In this document: piece after piece, positions 34,326-42,382 of the stretch | Layout of the letters: every line of letters starts with the position of its first letter | Position numbering within the stretch: the first letter of the stretch is position 1 | Assembly (NCBI RefSeq): GCF_002860205.1 | Contig: NZ_PGVB01000011.1 | Coordinates: forward strand, 43,210 to 107,209 | From: Bacillus sp. T33-2 | GTDB lineage: Bacteria; Bacillota; Bacilli; Bacillales; Cytobacillaceae | Direction: 5' to 3' | DNA: 64,000 bases | The notes under the pieces: model-generated | Databases searched by the model: none | Told to the model about the DNA's origin: nothing | The model's input: only the letters and a program-made list of their open reading frames with translations | Position numbers and translations under genes: made by a program

Positions 34326-35534
34326 CTAAGCTGAAAAAATTTGCACCAGGATCAATGCTACAGCACCGATGACTGTTGCGTCCTCCCCAAATTTAGAGGC
34401 CATGATTTGAGTTTGCCTGGCGGATTGGGTCAAAGTTCTTTGCTCGATGGCTTCGACTACATTTTTCACAACAAATTCACTGGCATTTGACACACCGCCA
34501 CCAATAATGATCCTCTCCGGATTAATCGTATGGATCAAATTGGTTATCCCCACCCCAAGATATCGTCCGGCCTGGTTTAATACCGACTGGCACAGACTAT
34601 CTCCCAGTAAGGCAGCTTTATAGATGAATTCTCCGGTAACCCCGTCTATATCACCCGCGAGCTCGGTTACTTTACTAGGGGTGCCACGCCTCAATTCCTT
34701 TTTAACTTGTTCTGCAATTGCTGGTCCAGATGCAAAGGTTTGCAGGCATCCGTAATTCCCGCACGTACATTTCGGTCCGTCGATGTCAATGGTCATATGG
34801 CCGATTTCCCCACTGATATCATGCTGTCCCCTATAAATTTTACCGTCAATGATAATACCAGCACCAATGCCGCGGCCGACATTGATACAAACCAGGCTGT
34901 CTACTCCGGCGCCATGCCCAAACCACAATTCACCAAGGCTCATTGCCCGGGCATCATTTTCTACCATGACCGGTATATTAAATTCCTGCTCAAGTACTTC
35001 TTTGATTGGAATGTTTTTCAGTTTCAAGTTAGGCCCGAAAATGGACAGTCCTTCTTCGGCATCAACAATCCCGTGCATGGCCACGCCAATGCCAAGCACT
35101 TGATCCATGCCGGTTTCACTTTTATCCTGGATGGAACCAATTGCTTTCTTCATCAGCTCAAGAAGCCCGTCATTTGTTATTGGGCTAGGCATCTGAAATA
35201 CTTGTTTTCTGAGGATGTCGCCATTCAGGTTTGCCACGATCACCTTCAGGTGGTGAGATCCAATATCAAGCCCAATTATAAGAAATCGGCCGCTGTTCAA
35301 TTTTAGCAGCGTCGGCTTTCTGCCGCCGCTTGATTCTCCAAGCTCTGTTTCAATAATGATCCCGGTTTCCAGCAATTCTTTAACAAGATTGCTGACTGTC
35401 GGGGGAGTGAGCTTTGTCAGTTTGGCAATCTCAGCTCTCGAAATTGGCTCTTTTTCCCGGATCAAATTTAAAATAACAGATTTATTAAGCGACTTCATCC
35501 ACTGAAAACTTCCTGTTAATAAACTTTTCTCCAT
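34326..35534 (-). CDS. ROK-family transcriptional repressor (XylR/NagC type)
   Basis: This 402-residue protein has an N-terminal winged helix (SRAEIAKLTKLTPPTVSNLV, about 33-52) and a ROK sugar-binding domain. The domain carries ATP/sugar-binding glycines (IGLDIGSHHLKV and GRGIGAGIIIDG) and the ROK zinc motif CTCGNYGCLQ. Such proteins repress sugar genes and are relieved by the sugar or its phosphate. It is convergent with the gal operon, and the AT-rich motif upstream of it recurs upstream of galT. It is probably the galactose repressor and autoregulated. That role is inferred. Confidence 0.9.
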   Translation of the reverse strand: MEKSLLTGSFQWMKSLNKSVILNLIREKEPISRAEIAKLTKLTPPTVSNLVKELLETGIIIETELGESSGGRKPTLLKLNSGRFLIIGLDIGSHHLKVIVANLNGDILRKQVFQMPSPITNDGLLELMKKAIGSIQDKSETGMDQVLGIGVAMHGIVDAEEGLSIFGPNLKLKNIPIKEVLEQEFNIPVMVENDARAMSLGELWFGHGAGVDSLVCINVGRGIGAGIIIDGKIYRGQHDISGEIGHMTIDIDGPKCTCGNYGCLQTFASGPAIAEQVKKELRRGTPSKVTELAGDIDGVTGEFIYKAALLGDSLCQSVLNQAGRYLGVGITNLIHTINPERIIIGGGVSNASEFVVKNVVEAIEQRTLTQSARQTQIMASKFGEDATVIGAVALILVQIFSA

Positions 35535-35566
35535 AAAAATCCCCCGATTAAACCAATGTGATAGTT

Positions 35567-35590
35567 ACTTAATTAAATTTAATTATAAAC
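35567..35590. promoter_or_regulatory. Operator-like motif upstream of the ROK gene
   Basis: ACTTAATTAAATTTAATTA lies 33 bp upstream of the ROK start codon and shares its first 13 bases with the reverse complement of the galT site. Autorepression is likely. Nothing else was recognised in 35591-35821. Confidence 0.6.
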
Positions 35591-35821
35591 TATGTTGGAA
35601 TTAAACTATAACACGAAATTAACTCATTAGGCTGAATGTATTAATAGCTTCTACCAGGACACATTGCTACATACCATGTTATGTACTGCTTATGAAGGAC
35701 TTGGCAATTTGAAAATAAAAACTGGTTATAGGTATGCCAGTTCAAACATATAAATTATTGTCGAGCTTGGCTACTTTTTTAATGTAACTATGAAAATATA
35801 ATATTTTGGGGGTCAGTAACG

Positions 35822-36634
35822 ATGAGGAGAATTGTTTATCAGGCATTTGCTGCTGCTGCCGCTCTTATGTTAGTCCTCTCAGCCTGTGGAACGAGCCAGA
35901 CAAGCGGTGGCGGATCAGGAGATTCAAAGAAAACGCTCAGGGTCGTAACAGATGCTGCATATGCTCCATTCGAGTATATGGAAAAAGGGAAGATTGTTGG
36001 CTTTGATGTCGATGTATTGAACGCGGTCGCCAAAGAGGCCGGATACGAAGTGAAATTTGACGATGTTGGCTGGGATCCGATATTTGTTGAAATCGAAAGC
36101 AAGCGAGCCGACCTGGCCGTTTCCTCCATTACAATCAATGATGACAGGAAACAAACCTATGACTTTTCCGTTCCATACTTTCTGTCAATCAACAAAATTT
36201 TAGTGCCGGAGGATAGCAGCATTAAAAGTGCACAGGACCTTAAAGACAAGAAGGTAGCAGTCCAAAATGGAACGACCGGCCAGGAGGCAATGGATGATCT
36301 GCTCGGTAAAAACAATGAGAACATCAAAAAATTCGATAATAACAATCTGGCAATCATGGAATTAACGAGCGGCGGGGCTGATGCTGTTGTCGCCGATAAC
36401 GGGGTAGTTGAAGCATACGCGAAAAATAATCCCGATAAAAAGCTCAAAGTAGTTGATGACAGTGCGAGCTTCGACCCGGAATACTATGGCCTGATGTTTC
36501 CTAAGGGAACGAAGCTGAAAGCTGATTTTGATAAAGCGATTAATACAATCCTTGAAAATGGAACCTACGCAGAAATTTATAAAAAATGGTTCGGAACCGA
36601 GGCGGATATTGACCAGCTGAAAGACCAGCAATAA
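35822..36634 (+). CDS. Polar amino-acid ABC transporter, substrate-binding lipoprotein (ArtP-like)
   Basis: This 270-residue lipoprotein has a signal peptide ending in the lipobox VLSAC (Cys22). The periplasmic-binding fold of family 3 follows, with blocks TLRVVTDAAYAPFEYME, GFDVDVLNAVAKEAGY and SKRADLAVSSITINDDRK. The family binds arginine, glutamine or related polar amino acids at the outer membrane face. It starts behind TTGGGGGTC. A hairpin terminator separates it from the permease gene, and the ATPase gene is broken, so function is doubtful unless another ATPase serves it. Confidence 0.9.
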   Translation: MRRIVYQAFAAAAALMLVLSACGTSQTSGGGSGDSKKTLRVVTDAAYAPFEYMEKGKIVGFDVDVLNAVAKEAGYEVKFDDVGWDPIFVEIESKRADLAVSSITINDDRKQTYDFSVPYFLSINKILVPEDSSIKSAQDLKDKKVAVQNGTTGQEAMDDLLGKNNENIKKFDNNNLAIMELTSGGADAVVADNGVVEAYAKNNPDKKLKVVDDSASFDPEYYGLMFPKGTKLKADFDKAINTILENGTYAEIYKKWFGTEADIDQLKDQQ

Positions 36635-36650
36635 ATATGAGCAGCAAACG

Positions 36651-36692
36651 AAAATGCGTAACCCTTGAATCAAAGTGTTACGCATTTTTATC
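36651..36692 (+). terminator. Intra-operon terminator/attenuator
   Basis: AAAATGCGTAAC pairs with GTTACGCATTTT and is followed by T-rich DNA. It lies between the binding-protein and permease genes, where partial read-through would give more binding protein than permease. Confidence 0.85.
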
Positions 36693-36734
36693 ATACAACT
36701 TTTGGACAAGGGGTCTATTAGGAGTGGAACTGAA

Positions 36735-37391
36735 ATGAGTTTTCGGTATGACATTATTATTGAATACGCGCCATTGCTGTTAAAAGGAACATTGCTGACG
36801 ATCGGCCTTTCCCTGGCAGGGATTATGATTGGAACGGTATTGGGCCTTTTTATAGGATTAGGGAAGATGGCGCGCCACCGCATTTTGTCACTGCCTTTTG
36901 TCTGGTACATCACCTTTTTCCGGGGCACACCATTATTCGTCCAGATTCTGTTAATTCATTTTGGGGTTGTGCCCCAGTTCACCGGGGAAACGAACGGGAT
37001 AGCAGCCATGATTCTGGCACTGTCACTGAATGCAGCGGCCTACATTGCGGAAATTTTCCGGGCAGGGATTCAATCAATCGATAAAGGGCAAATGGAAGCG
37101 GCCCGTTCACTTGGGATGAGCCATGTCCAGGCAATGAAATTTGTCATACTGCCCCAGGCTTTTAAAAGAATGATCCCGCCGCTGGGCAATGAATTCGTCG
37201 TACTCGTAAAGGAATCATGCCTTGCCGCGGTAATTGCCGCCCCTGACATGATGTACTGGGCAAGAGCCATGGCCGGCCAGTATTACCGTGTATGGGAACC
37301 TTATTTAACAGCGTCATTGATTTATCTAATCCTGACTTTATCATTAAGCTTTCTGTTAAGCAGACTGGAGAGAAAACTGGAAACCGGATGA
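36735..37391 (+). CDS. Polar amino-acid ABC transporter permease (ArtQ-like)
   Basis: The protein has 218 residues from the ATG at 36735 behind AGGAGTGGAA; the upstream part of the frame lies in the terminator. Five membrane helices and the ABC-permease EAA loop (MEAARSLGMSHVQAMKFVILPQ, in part) mark the HisMQ family. It forms the channel for the preceding binding protein. The ATPase remnant overlaps its last four bases. Confidence 0.92.
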   Translation: MSFRYDIIIEYAPLLLKGTLLTIGLSLAGIMIGTVLGLFIGLGKMARHRILSLPFVWYITFFRGTPLFVQILLIHFGVVPQFTGETNGIAAMILALSLNAAAYIAEIFRAGIQSIDKGQMEAARSLGMSHVQAMKFVILPQAFKRMIPPLGNEFVVLVKESCLAAVIAAPDMMYWARAMAGQYYRVWEPYLTASLIYLILTLSLSFLLSRLERKLETG

Positions 37392-37615
37392 TAATCATTG
37401 AAAAACTAGGGAAAGGGTTTAGGAACCATCATTCGAGAATTTCAGAATCAGGAGCCAACGGGCAAGATGAAGAAAAGGGAGCATCCCTGGATAAGATGTC
37501 CCTCAAATTTCGAAGGTATAATCTTAAAAAGCCAGCATTGCTCCACTTTCGTCAAAGACTAGGTTGGATTCCACTTTCTAGAAATTGTTTTCAGGGTCTG
37601 CAAAATATGAAGTGA
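37388..37615 (+). pseudogene. Remnant of the ABC transporter ATPase gene
   Basis: The reading frame overlaps the permease stop by 4 bases and starts MIIIEKLGKGFRNHH, as ArtR/GlnQ ATPases do. The Walker A region is not intact, and only fragments such as HFRQRLG (expected before the Q-loop) remain in its 75 codons. Signature, Walker B and H-loop are absent. I read it as an internally deleted ATPase gene. This would leave the transporter without its own motor. Confidence 0.6.
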
Positions 37616-37683
37616 TTGGCACGGCAAAACGTTTACGAATTTTTGTTAAAGCCGCAAGCTGCCATACTCAGGCAGCTCCTAAT

Positions 37684-38427
37684 TTATTTCTGCAACAAAC
37701 GCTTAATCGCAGAAATTACAATTTCTGGCTCATCATGTTGTATATAATGTGCACTATTATGTGCGATGATTAATTCACTGTCATCGGATATATTTAGGAT
37801 TTCCTTTTGCAATTCATGCCACAAAGCCTGTGACTTTGGTGAATAATGAGCTTTCTTCCCGGCAGACAAAACGATGACAGGCACGCTGCCAAGATGCCTT
37901 TGACTTTGTTTTATTTGATTTAAGCTTTCCATAAATTCTTCATATGTACCTTCATGGACAAACTGTTTGTTATATGCTTCCTGGAATTCCGCAGACATGG
38001 TTGGCAGGAACCGCTCTTTGTAATCCTCGGGCGTTGAGTCAACCAAAATAACCCCGGCAACTTCAATGGGAAACTCTGAAGTGTACAGACGGACATTAAG
38101 ACCGCCAAAAGAATGGCCAACCAAAATATACGGAGGCTTTAAGCAAGCTTTTGTGAGGAGCTCATTCAGTTCTTTTACCATTTCTTTGCTTGTCCGCGGA
38201 TTCGGGCTTTTTTCACTGGTACCCAAACCAGCCCGGTCATATACGAAAACCTTTGTCAATTTAGCAATCTCGGGAATGATCTTATCCCAGGCATTTGAAA
38301 AATCACCATACCCAGCTTCCATAACTACTGTCGGGTTGCCATTACTCTGGCCAATCGTTTTTGTAAATAATTTATAACCGCCATCGAGCTCAATGAATGA
38401 TTCAGTTGCTGTCTTTTTACATTCCAT
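37684..38427 (-). CDS. Alpha/beta hydrolase
   Basis: The protein has 247 residues from the ATG at 38427 behind GGGGGA. The longer reverse frame up to 38736 runs into the intergenic repeat and is not credible. The fold markers are VVMEAGYGDFSNAW, VYDRAGLGTS, the nucleophile elbow VGHSFGGLN (Ser), and a C-terminal His in IIAHNSAHYIQHDEP. It is a cytoplasmic hydrolase of unknown substrate. It lies downstream of the cstA pair, behind a terminator. Confidence 0.88.
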   Translation of the reverse strand: MECKKTATESFIELDGGYKLFTKTIGQSNGNPTVVMEAGYGDFSNAWDKIIPEIAKLTKVFVYDRAGLGTSEKSPNPRTSKEMVKELNELLTKACLKPPYILVGHSFGGLNVRLYTSEFPIEVAGVILVDSTPEDYKERFLPTMSAEFQEAYNKQFVHEGTYEEFMESLNQIKQSQRHLGSVPVIVLSAGKKAHYSPKSQALWHELQKEILNISDDSELIIAHNSAHYIQHDEPEIVISAIKRLLQK

Positions 38428-38490
38428 TCCAATCCCCCAAATGATTTTATTAACATCAATTCTACTATCAATCCGGCTGTAAATCAGCAG

Positions 38491-38522
38491 AAAAGCCCGG
38501 AGCCAAATGGCCGCGGGCTTTT
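38491..38522 (-). terminator. Rho-independent terminator after the cstA pair
   Basis: On the reverse strand GGAAAAGCCCG pairs with CGGGCTTTTC and runs into TTTTCTGC. It separates the cstA transcript from the hydrolase gene. Confidence 0.75.
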
Positions 38523-38560
38523 CCTTATAAATCAGGATAATTTCAAGGACTTTGAGAATT

Positions 38561-38826
38561 GTCCAGCTCCAGCGCCTTAGCGGCGAGACGCCTTCGCTCT
38601 CCGCCCTACGATAAGTCAGCATCGAATCGCCCCCGGCTCTTCGTGTTTCCTTAATCTTAGTTGGAGCGCTCCGACGGACAGGATGTCCTAGTGCCGACGT
38701 TGCCACAGGATAAAGAAACCTTCGGCAGCGATACATCGCACGACTGAAAGCGAGCTTTTAGGAGGAAGTGGCGTACTTAGTCGGCCAGGCCATACGCCAC
38801 TGAACAGGGCGCTTGCGCTTTTCTTA
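38561..38826 (+). repeat. Bacillus-type intergenic repeat element (copy 2)
   Basis: This 266-bp element runs from GTCCAGCTCCAGCGCC to GGGCGCTTGCGCTTTTCTTA, with the same ends and orientation as copy 1 at 24737-24908 but a longer interior. The interior has self-complementary stretches (for example GGCGTA / TACGCC). Its right end abuts the last codon of the small CstA-partner gene. No gene is seen in it. Confidence 0.65.
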
Positions 38827-39027
38827 ACAGCACCTCGAAACTTTTCCGCCTTTCGCATTATAGCGGGCTTCCTGAGCTTCACAGAAAAATTCTTTTCTTG
38901 ATTTGATTGCGGTTCCGGGATGATGGGCCTGCATATGCTCGACGTACTTTTCATAGCTTGGCACACCGACGAGCAGGCTGATGAACTGCTTCCGGTATTT
39001 CAGGATTTCCTGTAATCTCTTAAGCAT
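38824..39027 (-). CDS. YbdD/YjiX-family small protein, CstA partner
   Basis: The protein has 67 residues from an ATG inside the end of cstA (8-bp overlap, so translationally coupled). The sequence (LVGVPSYEKYVEHMQAHHPG, then MxSRxEFFxEAQEARY-like RKEFFCEAQEARYN) matches the YbdD/YjiX (DUF466) family that regularly follows cstA. Its role is unknown, probably to support the transporter. Confidence 0.9.
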   Translation of the reverse strand: MLKRLQEILKYRKQFISLLVGVPSYEKYVEHMQAHHPGTAIKSRKEFFCEAQEARYNAKGGKVSRCC

Positions 39028-41095
39028 AATGTTTGATGTCTCCCTCGTCACGCGGTACATATGGCGATTCATGCAGATCCAGCTTCTGGTTGGTGAGAAC
39101 CTTGGCCCAGATGCGGAGAGCAGAGATAAAAACGGTTATCACGACGAGCATGAAAGCAGCACACAATGCAGCATCTACATAATCGTTTATTAACACTTGT
39201 CTCATCTGCGCTTCATTGGCAGCGGGTGCGAGTACTTTGCCTTCGTCAAGCGCTTCTTTAAATACCTTGGCATGTGACAGGAAACTGACTTTAGGGCTTT
39301 CATGGAAAAGCTTTTGCCAGCCGGCAGTCATTGTTACGATCAATATCCATGTCGTAGGGACAAGCGTGACCCATACATAAGCTTTTTTGCCCATTTTAAA
39401 CAGGATCGTCGTTCCAAGCAGGAGCGCAATACCGGCAAGCATCTGGTTTGCAATCCCGAACAGCGGCCATAATGTGTTAATTCCGCCAAGCGGGTCGATT
39501 ACACCCTGGTACAGGAAGTACCCCCAGAAAAGAACACATAACGTAGTCGCGATAATATTCGGAACGAGCTTGTCAGTACGGGCGAAAGGCTTGTACACGG
39601 TTCCGAGAATATCCTGGATCATAAAGCGGCCGACCCGTGTTCCGGCATCTATTGTCGTTAAAATGAACAGTGCCTCAAACAGGATGGCGAAGTGGTACCA
39701 GAACGCCATCAAAGCTTTTCCCCCGATCACTTCCGAGAAAATGACCGCCATGCCAATTGCGAGCGTCGGCGCGCCGCCTGTACGGGAGAGGACGGTTTCT
39801 TCACCGACATCATCGGCAAGCCCTGTAATATCATCAGGTGTAATAGTAAAGCCCCAACTGGAAACAGTCTGGGCAGCCTGTACGGCATCGGTGCCGATGA
39901 CAGCTGGCGGGCTGTTGATCGCAAAATAAATTCCAGGCGTAAGCACGCACGCTGCAATCATCGCCATCACAGCAACGAAAGATTCTGTCAGCATGGCACC
40001 ATAGCCGATCGGCCTTGCATGTGATTCCCGCTCGATCATTTTCGGTGTTGTACCAGAAGAAATCAACGAATGGAAACCTGAGACGGCGCCACAGGCAATC
40101 GTGATGAATAAGAACGGGAACATATTTCCTGAAAATACCGGGCCTGTACCGTCAACGAACTGGGTTACGCCTGGCATATTCAAATCAGGTGCCACAATAA
40201 TAATTCCGAGTGCGAGTCCAACAATGGTCCCGACTTTAAGGAACGTGCTCAAGTAGTCCCGTGGTGCAAGCAGCAGCCATACAGGCAATACAGAAGCAAC
40301 GAATCCATAAATGATCATCATGATCGCAATCGCTTCACCTTTAAAAGTGAACATTTCTGCTAGAGAAGGGTTCTCCGCAACATACTGGCCCAAATAAATT
40401 GATAAAAGCAGCAGCACAACACCGATTGCGGACGCTTCGCCCACCCGGCCGGGACGTATGTAACGCATGTAAATTCCCATGAAAATAGCAATCGGGATTG
40501 TCGCAGCAATTGTGAACATTCCCCATGGGCTTCCTGTAAGCGCTTTTACAACAACCAACGCTAAAACTGCCAATAAAATAATCATGATTCCTAAAATGCC
40601 AATCATGGCAATCAGGCCAGTAACACGGCCCATTTCTTCCTTAATCATTTCCCCAAGCGATTTTCCGTTGCGGCGCATTGAACCGAATAAAATGATGAAA
40701 TCCTGGACAGCCCCGGCCAATACCACGCCGACTACAATCCAGAGCGTTCCCGGCAAATACCCCATCTGGGCAGCGAGAATCGGGCCGACAAGAGGGCCGG
40801 CGCCAGCGATTGCGGCGAAGTGGTGCCCGAACAATACCCATTTGTTTGTTGGCACATAGTCCTTGCCGTCATTGTTGATTTCCGAAGGGGTTTTGCGTGT
40901 GTCATCAAGTTCAAAAACTTTTTTTGCCATAAACCTGCTATAAAATCTGTAGGAGACCGCGTAAACACAGACGGCAGCAGTCAACAGCCAGATTGCGTTG
41001 ATGCTTTCCCCGCTGTTGAGGGCCATCACTGCGAACCCGAGAGCACCGAGTGCAGAAACAAGGCCCCAGATGATAATGGATTTTAAAGCTTTCAA
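39020..41095 (-). CDS. cstA: Carbon starvation protein CstA (peptide/pyruvate transporter family)
   Basis: This 691-residue protein has about 16-18 membrane helices and the CstA blocks WVLFGHHFAAIAGAGPLVGP, AMLTESFVAVMA and DAGTRVGRFMIQD. The family takes up peptides or pyruvate when carbon is scarce. The start is a TTG behind AAAGGTGGGAT. No clear cre site was found upstream (41096-41230). The YbdD-like gene overlaps its stop. Confidence 0.95.
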   Translation of the reverse strand: MKALKSIIIWGLVSALGALGFAVMALNSGESINAIWLLTAAVCVYAVSYRFYSRFMAKKVFELDDTRKTPSEINNDGKDYVPTNKWVLFGHHFAAIAGAGPLVGPILAAQMGYLPGTLWIVVGVVLAGAVQDFIILFGSMRRNGKSLGEMIKEEMGRVTGLIAMIGILGIMIILLAVLALVVVKALTGSPWGMFTIAATIPIAIFMGIYMRYIRPGRVGEASAIGVVLLLLSIYLGQYVAENPSLAEMFTFKGEAIAIMMIIYGFVASVLPVWLLLAPRDYLSTFLKVGTIVGLALGIIIVAPDLNMPGVTQFVDGTGPVFSGNMFPFLFITIACGAVSGFHSLISSGTTPKMIERESHARPIGYGAMLTESFVAVMAMIAACVLTPGIYFAINSPPAVIGTDAVQAAQTVSSWGFTITPDDITGLADDVGEETVLSRTGGAPTLAIGMAVIFSEVIGGKALMAFWYHFAILFEALFILTTIDAGTRVGRFMIQDILGTVYKPFARTDKLVPNIIATTLCVLFWGYFLYQGVIDPLGGINTLWPLFGIANQMLAGIALLLGTTILFKMGKKAYVWVTLVPTTWILIVTMTAGWQKLFHESPKVSFLSHAKVFKEALDEGKVLAPAANEAQMRQVLINDYVDAALCAAFMLVVITVFISALRIWAKVLTNQKLDLHESPYVPRDEGDIKHYA

Positions 41096-41288
41096 TTATT
41101 ATCCCACCTTTCTTTGGTATATTATTATTATATTTTATAATTCTGAATTTTTGTATAAATATTATTCCCGAGAAAAACATAGCGTTTAGAAGTGATTTTT
41201 ACAAGTAACAGAAGAAGATATAAAATCAATAGTGAGAATAAAGCAAGGCGCGGTTATTAACCCGTCATGCATAACCGGGGGGGTAAAC

Positions 41289-41549
41289 ATGGATCAGGGT
41301 TCAGGAAAAACAGTAAGTAAAAAGATGCGCTACCTTGCGATCGGACTGATTGTTGCTTCTTTCATTTTCTATTTGTTGATTCCAGCGGCAGCCCTTTTGC
41401 CGTTTGCTGCAAAAACGAAGCTGGTACTATCCGGAGTGCTAGCGGTAATGGGGGAAGTATCCTTTTGGGTCGGCGGATTTATCCTTGGAAAAGAAGCTGT
41501 CAAAAAGTACAGGAAATATTTTAATCCGGCTCGATGGTTCAAAAAATGA
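41289..41549 (+). CDS. Small two-helix membrane protein (transporter-suffix-domain type)
   Basis: The protein has 86 residues from the ATG at 41289 behind GGGGGGGTA; the upstream part of the frame has no ribosome site. Two hydrophobic segments (YLAIGLIVASFIFYLLIPAA and LSGVLAVMGEVSFWVGGFIL) and a basic tail (KKYRKYFNPARWFKK) fit the short proteins annotated as transporter suffix domain. Its function is unknown. Confidence 0.75.
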   Translation: MDQGSGKTVSKKMRYLAIGLIVASFIFYLLIPAAALLPFAAKTKLVLSGVLAVMGEVSFWVGGFILGKEAVKKYRKYFNPARWFKK

Positions 41550-41907
41550 TAGGCATAAGAAGCGCAGGCCTATTCCGAAGGAACGCCTGTCAATTTTAAG
41601 CCAATATTTTGGAATTGATGAGGGGTTGCTGGTAGATGAAAAGAATTTTACCAGAAATATAAACCCGGTCTCAAAAATAGACATCCAAATGATCCTTTTA
41701 AACAAAATGATTGAAGAAGGGAAAGAGGATGTGGAACCGTATAGAGAAAAGCTACAAAAGCTGCAGGGTGAAAGAGTTAAGCAAATAAGAATCGCCCGGT
41801 TAGCATCCATCCTTAACCAGGAAAACCCTGAAATCAATCGTATAATCGATGCTGTCTTAGACAGGGTAGAATCAGGAAACCTGGACAAGCTGCAACAATT
41901 GGTTTGA
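41550..41907 (+). pseudogene. 5'-truncated remnant of a regulator-like gene
   Basis: From about 41550 the frame reads HKKRRPIPKERLSILSQYFG, then a helical tail to DKLQQLV. The opening looks like the end of an XRE helix-turn-helix domain (usually preceded by a WENG-type motif). The upstream part of the frame overlaps the membrane-protein gene in another phase and makes no sense as a protein. The helix-turn-helix is therefore missing. I judge it a remnant, with moderate certainty. Confidence 0.5.
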
Positions 41908-41972
41908 TGAATAAGAATGTCTTCCTTTTCAAGGGGGCATTTTTTTGGGCTATTAAAGTGTAAACCAAATAC

Positions 41973-42317
41973 TTGAAACTTCAGATTTGTTATACATACA
42001 AAGATGAAAATGGGAGTCAGCCTGTTGAGAAATTTCATTTTTATGGCTTGTTGTTTCTATTGTTGACCGTGATCATCAGTATTGTATTGGATTATTATAA
42101 GTTTGGCTTTGCGGTTGGGTTTTTACTGATAGGCGCGCTAACATCAGCCGGGGTAATATTTTCAACGGACAATAACACTTATGTTCATAAAAGCAGGCAT
42201 GACGACTATGTAGACAGAAAGAGAAATTGTAATGACTTCGTGCAACCCTCAAATAAAGGGGTGCTGTTTTTTTACTGGAGGCTAAAAAATTCTCCAATAT
42301 TTGCCGGAACCGACTAA
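41973..42317 (+). CDS. Possible small membrane protein, 114 codons
   Basis: The frame starts at a TTG at 41973 without a clear ribosome site. It encodes two hydrophobic segments (FYGLLFLLLTVIISIVLDY and FGFAVGFLLIGALTSAGVIF). A terminator-like hairpin (about 42240-42272, GTGCAACCC / GGGGTGC plus seven T) lies inside the last 25 codons, which makes the annotated end doubtful. The gene may be decayed. No family is recognised. Confidence 0.35.
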   Translation: MKLQICYTYKDENGSQPVEKFHFYGLLFLLLTVIISIVLDYYKFGFAVGFLLIGALTSAGVIFSTDNNTYVHKSRHDDYVDRKRNCNDFVQPSNKGVLFFYWRLKNSPIFAGTD

Positions 42318-42382
42318 TATTCCAAACTGCATCCACATACATTTTAATGGTGCCGATTTTGCGGAAATAGGAGGTGGCGGCC

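Noticed and set aside
38428..38736. N-terminal extension of the alpha/beta hydrolase by 103 residues
   Set aside because: The extension runs through a terminator hairpin and part of the intergenic repeat element and shows no domain; the ATG at 38427 has a ribosome site and starts the fold properly.
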